DNA of 64,000 bases, from assembly GCF_905404315.1 (NCBI RefSeq), contig NC_066301.1:6324001-6388000 (forward strand), read 5' to 3'. How positions within the stretch are numbered: position 1 is the first letter of the stretch; each line of letters opens with the position of its first letter. Origin of the DNA: Leptidea sinapis. Its lineage: Eukaryota > Arthropoda > Insecta > Lepidoptera > Pieridae. Below the pieces are notes generated by a model, which saw only the letters and a program-made list of their open reading frames with translations, searched no databases and was not told the DNA's origin. The position numbers and the translations under genes were made by a program. Of this stretch, positions 56,756 to 64,000 are shown piece after piece.

Positions 56756-57185
56756 AAAAAGGGCATACACAATTAGTTCTAAAGATTTCGATGAAATCTA
56801 CCATACTGGGTTTGAGTGGCACATAAATATGTTTTTACTTCTGGTCAAACGCATTTTTCCTCTAACATCTTAACTACCAGACATATTCTATTTCAGTAGT
56901 ACATTAATTTCATTTATGTCAATATTTCCTTTCAACAATATTTTATACAATTCATTTCAGGAAATATTTATATACGTATATACTTATACATAACTATTAA
57001 AATTACGGCAGTCTTCTGTCTCCCAGTGTGACCAGAATTACTAACAGACTTTTATTTGGGTTAAATTATTTATTCTCATAAAGGAATATTAAAATTCACT
57101 GTCGCAGTATTTCTAACAAACTCGGGTCTATCTGGTAATCTTGACCTACTTCCACGTCAGTAAATTCGCCATCTGCTTGATTGAT
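56756..57185. other. No gene seen
   Basis: No recognisable feature. Confidence 0.45.
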
Positions 57186-57660
57186 GTAGGCATATTCAAA
57201 TTCAAAATATGATGTAATATCACTTATTGAAAGCCAATAACAACCGCCCATTCCAAAAGATATGCTTCAGAGTTGAGAAGTACTGGCGTAACAAACTCAG
57301 CGGGCTTCTTTTTTTTATAAAAATATGATTACAATGTTAAATCGTACTATAAAATGTATTATTTAATAGCCTGAGGGCGTTCGCTCTATTCCAAATCTGT
57401 GCTTTAATTAAAAAATTCTTATAATTTATAGCAACCTTTACCACACAAACTTTGTTTTACAATTCTTTTGAATTTTGAAATATATTTGTTTGAAACATTT
57501 TCTGGGAACTTGTTGTAAAAGCACATACAACGCGCCACAAAAGACTGAACTCGACTAGCCCTCTTCTGCAGCACAAAGGTGGGATTGATATCGGCAACAT
57601 TGCCCCATAGCAATATACCATAGGACACAACATACAAGCTAGCAAGCATTACAACCTGTT
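57186..57660 (-). pseudogene. Jockey-like LINE 3' end with internal deletion
   Basis: Minus strand: SLYVVSYGILLWGNVADINP, TFVLQKRASRVQ, then directly SFVARCMCFYNKFPENVSNK and KFKRIVKQSLCGKGCY. Compared with the copy at 8.6-9.2 kb, about 60-70 residues between the LQKRA block and the C-terminal FYNK block are missing, without frame loss. A 3' UTR and AATTTGAATA-type tail follow. It is 5'-truncated. Confidence 0.75.
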
Positions 57661-58423
57661 TTATTTTACCGAGTGGATGAAAATGAATCTTAATGCGGGT
57701 ATTTTAACATCAAATCATGTTGCTAATTCCTTTCTAAGTAGTTTGATGCGAACCGGATTCTTCCACCTCATTCAATCAACCTTAGTTACTGGTCTTCCTC
57801 AGAAAACAGAAAAAATAATTGAAAGTCAAACATCTGTCAAATGAAAAAAAAAATAAAAATCGCAAAAAGAAGTTTTATTTCAATTCATATTTTAAAAAAA
57901 AATAATAGGTAGTGTACCAAAACGGCTAATTTATACTTTAACGCTTATTTATTTTTATTCTTTAATGTAACTTTATACCAAAGGGACCTATTTTATTACG
58001 TTAATTAAATAATGTAATAATGTAACCTCTATTATTAATTAATATTACAATACTCTTATACTTACCGCTTTTAATATACGGGACCTCTTATGATATTACG
58101 TAAGTAAAGAAAAACTAATTAAAACAAAGTGGAAATTCTCCTGCGAGGCTTGAGTGGTTGCAATTATCTCGGCTTAAGTTCATAATAATAATGGTGGTGA
58201 AGCAACGAAAAGAGGCTTGCTTTTTTATGTGATTCATACAGTTGAATGAATAAACTAACAATGGAACGTACGGTACGGAAAAACACACATTTTTTGTTGT
58301 TGTATGAAAGATGGTGTAAAGATATGGTAATAAGCGCATGCTCGTGCGTAGAAAAACATAATATGATTTTAAAAATGAAAATAAGTTATGGGAATACAAT
58401 AGACAGACATACCTGAGGTTCAG
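57661..58423. other. No gene seen
   Basis: AT-rich. The 58115-58399 minus-strand frame has no motif. Confidence 0.45.
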
Positions 58424-58470
58424 GGGCCCCCAGCTGCAGAGACCATCTCGGTCTGTGCAGCTGGGGGCCC
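58424..58470. other. Perfect GC-rich hairpin, 47 nt
   Basis: GGGCCCCCAGCTGCA (58424-58438) pairs perfectly with TGCAGCTGGGGGCCC (58456-58470). After one G/G mismatch, AGACC pairs with GGTCT around a five-base loop ATCTC. It is by far the strongest small hairpin noticed, and it sits in AT-rich DNA. It could be a transposon terminus, a cruciform site or a small-RNA precursor. No flanking direct repeat was recognised. Confidence 0.9.
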
Positions 58471-58699
58471 TAATTCTCTAGGAAGTCCTGGTGCTAAAGT
58501 GAGTGTTACTGTGTTCGCTCGGAATTTGGTGAATGAATTGAGTTAAACCGAGTACTTGATGCGATGCGAATAGGCCGTCGACCACTGATAAATGAATATG
58601 CGTGCGACTGTGCCTGTGCCCGGTGACAATTAGTTATTAAAAAAAGAGGCGACACCAGCCAGTACCAGCTGCGACACGCGAATCGCCTAAATACAGTCC

Positions 58700-58945
58700 C
58701 ACATAGCCTGGAAAAAGCTTCCCGCACAATACAAGCTATGAGCCCTCGGGTTTATAATAAACTCCCGGACTATATCACAAGCGTGTCAAATTGTAACACT
58801 TTTAAACATAAACTCAAAAGGTGGCTCATTGAGCGCTCGTTTCACTCATATAATGAATTTATAAATTAATAATTGAATTATTATGTTAAGTATGTATGAC
58901 GTGTAATAGTATTTACGAATAAAAACTTGAACTTGAACTAAACCG
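58700..58945 (+). pseudogene. LINE ORF2 C-terminal end with CTTGAA tail
   Basis: A plus-strand frame ends ASRTIQAMSPRVYNKLPDYI, TSVSNCNTFKHKLKRWLIER, SFHSYNEFIN and stop (58867-58869), the usual R.YNKLP...N...FK..LK.WL end of non-LTR reverse transcriptases. An AATAAA-like signal and a GAACTTGAAC tail follow. It differs from the other LINE families in the window by its tail and orientation. It is strongly 5'-truncated, possibly including part of the GC-richer DNA back to about 58480. Confidence 0.7.
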
Positions 58946-60679
58946 GCACGAGAGTCAATTGGCATTAGATTAGCTAATCAGATACCAATGCGTCTGTTGT
59001 CTATAGGTATCACTCTATTTGTACAGATACTATTTACATACATAGTTTGCCATAACAAAAATTACAAAAATACTTTTTCAACGTTTGATAAGTGATTTTC
59101 ATATTAGACTATTCAACATCATCAGCATGCTATTTGCAGACACGAAGGCTGTACTAAAGCTAAGCGTTAAGCAAGACTTAAACTGTTCTGTTATTATCTT
59201 CTGTTATTCTTTTATTTATTTAGAGCATTGGTAACAAGATCATCAGCTCAAACCAAAATACAAAGAAGGAAGGAGGGATATTTATATAATCTTCTTTCAA
59301 ACTTTCTTCTATGATTTTGATCATTACTTTTACAATTTGGTTTTAAATAATTAATAAAAATAAATAAAATCATTCATTTTAAAATGTTTTGTAACAAAGA
59401 GTTTATGTTCATACATGAAATACAATCAGGTAGATTTTATACAAGAAAAATAAATGAGTCGGGATATTTTTTATTTTCTTTCATCAACATTAATTGTCAA
59501 AAATCAAAGATATAAGCTGTATACACGTAGGATTCCGATCATTTTTCTAGACGAGTCATATTCTAGAATGTATCATCGCTAATTTTTTCAGGAGCCTTAA
59601 GAATTAACAGATTTTTGAACTTGTTTACTAGACTACAACAGAGTAAATAATACAAATGGAGGTCTGAAAATTCTCAAATAACTTAAAATTTGTTTTACAT
59701 AATACTTCGTTAACTTTATCAGATCCTAAAATATGAATACACTTAGAGCTATTAGAAGCTTTAAGATCACAGCTTTAAAACACTAATTTATGTCTCCATA
59801 TTATATATTTGAAACCAAAAAGCTACAGTTTACACTCAAATGAGCTAAGAATACATAAAGCACAATTTGTATTGACGCTAAAACCAGTCCTGTTAACTGA
59901 AGTCTCTGTTCAAATTATTCCTCATTGTAATGCAAACAACCTCAATGTTCGAATACAATAATATTACGATGAAATGTTGTTGTAGGAGCTGTAAATATAA
60001 GCATGTTTGGTTGGAACTATTGTTGCATATCACATAATATTATCATGTTTCGATGTTTGGAAATTACATGTTGCTTCTGATTACGATATGTGGTACTCGG
60101 CTATCATGGCGTATGAAACGGAAGCGGCTTGTTGCTAAGTCAGTGGTCCTAAAACTGTTACTGAGTTAGTGTTATATGTATTTAGTTGATCTATATTGAG
60201 ATGAAATTTAGTTACAGAGAACTGTGCTCCTTATAAGCTATAGACAGGGTGAACTCTAAAGTACTGTAGACCTCAATATTTGATCGTTTGTTTATCGAAT
60301 AGTTGATCTCAATTTTTTCTTGATTATGTTGTATATTATGTTTTTAGGCACATTAGATAATTTGCTAGAAACTGTAATAAGAAAATCATATTGTTAGTAC
60401 TAGGAACAAACACAAACTTACAATGCCTACTACTCGGTTAATTCGAGCAAGTATGTTTTGTTGGGCGATGTACCAATATGTATTTTCAACAATATCCCTA
60501 GAAATATACAAAACAAATGGCTACGAAATTAAAAAGAATTGTAAATAAACGTTTGTTTGGTTTACCACAAACTTTAGATTACTATAACATAAATGGCTTT
60601 CTTATTTATAACACGGATTGGGACCGCCGCCCTCAGGCTATTTTATAATAAATTTCATTTTACGATTTGTGTGGCTTGG
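58946..60679. other. No gene seen
   Basis: About 1.7 kb of AT-rich DNA without recognisable coding, RNA or repeat content. Confidence 0.5.
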
Positions 60680-60806
60680 GCACGGAGAAAGACGCTGGTG
60701 TGGGACGCGACTGGCGTTGACACTCTGGCTCCTTCTCATGTCAAAGTTACGTCACTTGGTGCTGGAGCAGCTGCTTTGCTGTTTCGCTGCCGAAGAATGA
60801 ATGAGT
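60680..60806 (+). pseudogene. LINE-type C-terminal domain relic, third copy
   Basis: Reads AWARRKTLVWDATGVDTLAP, SHVKVTSLGAGAAALL, the start of the same domain whose later part is at 54545-54670 and whose fullest copy is at 13480-13966. Both ends are lost. Confidence 0.6.
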
Positions 60807-61589
60807 TAGTAAATTGTGTGATAAAAAAAACTTAAAAGCAAATGAATTTTTAAATTGTATACTTCTTAAGGCGCACTGCGCACTTTGTTTTGTGGGTACT
60901 AAATAAAACTTAACTGATCACGCGCAGATAATATGAAGCTCTCGTCCGGGTGAAGTCAGTTTGGATCTATAAGCAATAGTTACCATAGTTTTTACTATAC
61001 AATTATATATAATTAGCCTCGCTCGCCTCAACAAACTGCTTGTTGAAATACATACAAAAGAATGCCAATTCTAAATGAAAATTGATATATTATTATTATA
61101 CTAACTGAATAGAAATTAATACTCATACAATTATTATTCATTTGTAATAATTTTAAGAGCCTTTATAAAATGAAATATATATTGATGTTCCAATTTTACA
61201 ACATAATTTTAGTTGAACTTCTTTGAGAAACACTGTGCTGTACATATTATTATAGTCCTAACCAAACATTCAGATATTATGGTAAGTTATGCTGCTGTTA
61301 CTGATGAAAATACTATCAAATATGAAGTCAGGCAATAATAGACAGGAATAGGCAATACGAGATCATACTATGAGTCTATTGGTATAGATGTATGGCGTCT
61401 AATCTTACCTCTTTTAAGCTCTTTCAAATGCACTTCGTGAAATAATATACTTAGTCTGGTCATAAAAACTACAATTAAAAATAAACAAAATGTTACATTT
61501 GAATTTGGAATCTGTAATTTTTATATGATTGTTCATTGAGTTTTCTCATTTTGGTGCCAATACATTCTACAATATTTCGCGATATTTAA
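60807..61589. other. No gene seen; possible transposon 5' flank
   Basis: AT-rich. The last ~130 bp before the transposase may be its 5' UTR and terminal repeat, but I cannot pair it with an opposite end. Confidence 0.4.
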
Positions 61590-62133
61590 ATGGTGTGGGG
61601 TGATAAAGAGAACCGAATTGCTGTGAATGCATTACACAAAGTAGGTATGGAGCCAATTGAAATTTTTAAATATCTCCATACGCTTGGTATTAGTAAAATG
61701 TTTGTGTACCGGACTATTAACAGGTACAACGAGACCTCTTCTGTTTGTGACAGAAAAAGATCTGGCCGTCCACGGCATACGAAAAAGGTGGTCAAAGCAG
61801 TAAGGAAAATAATCCGAAGAAATCCTGTACAAAAGCAAAAGATTTTATCTCGGGAGATGAAGATAGCCACTAGAACCATGTCGAGACATACTGGTAAAAG
61901 ATAATAGGGTGATAAAATAGACAACTACTGAAACAAAGGAAGGTCGCAGAAAAAAATTGTTTACAAATGAGAACGTTTTTTATAATAATTAAGCAACATT
62001 TTAGCAAACAAAATTAGTTAGTCGACAGAGTGCAACACGGGCACTATTGACTTCAGTAATGGGTTGGTGAGGTATTAGGTATGAAGGAGTGACTGAGTCA
62101 TACTTTTGTAAAAACTATCGGCGCAAGTGCATC
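61590..62133 (+). pseudogene. Tc1/mariner-superfamily transposase, broken
   Basis: The first 104 codons are open. They encode an N-terminal helix-turn-helix (DKENRIAVNALHKVGMEPIE, then FVYRTINRYNETSS), a GRPR-type linker (RKRSGRPRHTKKVVKAVRKI) and the second HTH start (KQKILSREMKIATRTMSRH). After the stop at 61902 the protein can still be followed in broken frames: KKLFTNENVF (where FTDEKIF with the first catalytic Asp is usual) and SVMGW.GIRYEGVTES. The second and third catalytic residues are absent: the coding trace stops ~15 bp before the end of the next LINE, which probably cut it. DD37D-type relatives are plausible but unproven. Confidence 0.75.
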
Positions 62134-62149
62134 ACGATACCATTCTTGA

Positions 62150-64000
62150 TTTTTTTTTATGGACTAGGAGGACAAACGAGCGTACGGGTCACCTGGTGTT
62201 AAGTGATCACCGCCACCCACACTCTCTTGCAACACCAGAGGAATCACAAGAGCGTTGCTGGCCTTTAAGGAAGGTGTACGCGCTTTTCTTGAAGGTACCC
62301 ATGTCGTATCATCCCGGAAACACCGCACAAGGAAGCTCATTCCACAGCTTCGTAGTACGAGGAAGAAAGCTCCTTGACAACCGCACTGTGGAGGACTACC
62401 ACATATCCAGATAGTGGGGAGGATATTGTAAATTGTGGCGTGTCGTGCGAAGGTGAAATTTGGCGGCGGGTATCAGGTTGAACAGCTCTTCGGAGCACTC
62501 CCCGTGATAAATGCGGTAGAAGACACACAATGGAGCGTTCGTTCACAGAGCGCTAGGTCCCCGACAATTCGAGCTGCTCTGCGTTGCACGCAGTCAAATG
62601 GATCGAGCTGAAACTGGGGTGCGCCAGACCAGAGATGATAGCAATACTCTATGTGAAGCCGGACTTGCGCTTTGTAGAGCGCTAGAATGTGGGCCGGCTT
62701 GAAGTATTGCCGTGCTCTATTAAGACGCCCAGTTTCTTTGAAGCCAATTTGGCTTTGCCCTCCAGATGGCCACTGAATTGGCAATCGCTCGAGATTTCGA
62801 GACTCAGTATTCCGATAACAGGCGAGGCTGTAAGTGAAGTGTTCTCGAAGAGCGGTGATACGGCAAATGGGGTTTTTTTAGTGGTAAACGCGCAAACTTG
62901 AGTCTTCTGGGGGTAAAATTGGACAAGGTTCAACTTACCCCATTCCGCGACCTTCTCCAGAGGGGATTCGATAGAAAACACAAGTTTCTCCCGGCACTGG
63001 TCGACGTTTTCCCGAGAGAGACCTGCATGGCCCGTGTATACAGCATCACCAGTGCTGTCGTCCGCATAGCAATGTATGTTGGCGGTGTCCAACATATCAT
63101 TGATATGCAGAAGAAACAGCGTGGGAGATAGCACATAGTTTTGGGACACTCCAGCGTTCACGGGCTTGGGATTAGAGCAATAGCCGTCAACAACGACCTG
63201 CAACCTGTATGCTGCGCCCAGTGAGGAAGCTAGAGGTCCACTTGCATAAGCTCTCGGGAAGCCCAAATGATGGAAGTTTTGCGAGGAGTGCCTTGTGCCA
63301 TACACGATCAAAGGCCTTCGCTATATCCAGGCTAACTACCAGTCCTTCCCCCTTGCTTTCATTAGCCGCCGCCCATCTGTGTTAGGTATACCAGAAGATC
63401 GCCAGTCGACCGACCATGGCGAAAGCCGTACTGCCTGTCGTTGATCAACTGGTGACCCTCAAGGTATACCAAGAGCTGGCGGTTAATTATGCTCTCCATG
63501 ATTTTGGAGTGTAGGGAGGTAATAGCAATAGGCCTGTAGTTTGCCGGATCCGAACTGTCTCTTTTTTTTGGGATCGGATGGACAAGGGCTGACTTCCATG
63601 AATCAGGAACTACACCTTTTGAATAAGAGTGCCGGAATAAACGCGTTAGCACCGGCGTCAACTCAGGGGCACACGTTCTATGCTTAGAACGTGTGCACGA
63701 TTGGAGAAATGCCATCCGGCCCACTCGACTTCCTGACGTCCAACGAAAACAGAGCTCGCCTAACAGTTTTCTGTCGGAACTGTACTTGAGGCATGGAGCT
63801 CTGACACCGCGGGATGGTCGGCGGTGTTTTTCCGTTGTCGTCAAGAGTCGAATTGGAGGCAAAAAGAGTGCACAGAAGATCGGCTTTCTCTTTTGCCGTA
63901 TACGCGGTACTGTGCCCTCCTCAGAATACAAGGGGCAGCCCGAGCGAGAATGCTTGGGGAGGGATTCTCAGACTCTGGTAGAGCTGGTACCCTCCTGGGG
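62150..64000 (-). pseudogene. CR1-like LINE ORF2 with 3' end; runs off the window
   Basis: The best-preserved reverse transcriptase in the window, read from the right edge leftward: FRHSYSKGVVPDSWKSALVH, ANYRPIAITSLHSKIMESII, YGFRHGRSTGDLLVYLT; after a frameshift LVVSLDIAKAFDRVW (motif A Asp); LSPTLFLLHINDM (motif B region, its start degraded); HCYADDSTGDAVYTG (motif C, YADD at 63057-63068); FSGHLEGKAKLASKKLGVL; after a further frameshift ALYKAQVRLHIEYCYHLWSG, CVQRRAARIVGD; and the tail LSRSFLPRTTKLWNELP. Two in-frame stops precede the natural end at 62207. A ~55-bp 3' UTR ends in an A-run at 62151-62158. Clade assignment is approximate. The endonuclease would lie beyond the window. Confidence 0.9.

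Noticed and set aside
61586..61924. 112-codon minus-strand frame
   Set aside because: It is the antisense shadow of the Tc1/mariner transposase read on the plus strand.

Overview
This window looks like nuclear DNA of a lepidopteran insect (moth or butterfly). It is AT-rich and has no bacterial operon structure. It is crowded with repeats typical of lepidopteran genomes: non-LTR retrotransposons of jockey-like, CR1-like and RTE types, tRNA-derived SINEs, Helitron-like elements ending in CTAG-T, and Tc1/mariner transposons. I found no host protein-coding gene and no functional RNA gene. Every coding trace I recognise belongs to a mobile element, and all are truncated, frameshifted or interrupted by stops. 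The lack of genes fits a large intron, an intergenic desert, or a W chromosome. I cannot tell these apart from sequence alone.

Layout. Bases 1-13 kb: isolated repeats (two small inverted-repeat elements, four copies of a ~300-bp repeat called family A here, tRNA-like SINEs, LINE 3' ends) in featureless AT-rich DNA. 13-21 kb: denser, with a LINE C-terminal domain relic, an RTE tail, a Helitron-like element, a mariner nested inside a family A copy, and two reverse transcriptase relics on the minus strand. 21-42 kb: sparse, with Helitron-like elements, more family A copies, tRNA-SINEs nested in a LINE fragment, an RTE relic and a CA microsatellite. 42-44.6 kb: a jockey-like reverse transcriptase relic, then the C-terminal half of a Tc1 transposase in an open frame.

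Bases 44,606-53,360 hold the most striking structure. Two arms of 2,632 bp form an inverted repeat around a 3,491-bp spacer. All paired coordinates sum to 97,966 and every stretch I compared was identical. Each arm carries a CpG-rich inverted-repeat element, a Tc1 relic, two copies of one LINE 3' tail and a CR1-like ORF2 fragment. In the spacer sits a minus-strand jockey-like LINE of about 2.2 kb with a 13-bp target-site duplication. It has a 5' UTR, a decayed ORF1 and a 3' UTR, but almost all of ORF2 is missing.

Bases 53.4-64 kb return to scattered repeats: a tRNA-SINE, family A copies, LINE tails, a 47-nt GC-rich hairpin and a broken Tc1/mariner transposase. A CR1-like LINE, whose reverse transcriptase has a YADD motif, runs off the right edge. 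Nothing here works as a host pathway. The biology is layered insertion, internal deletion and a recent or homogenised large palindrome.
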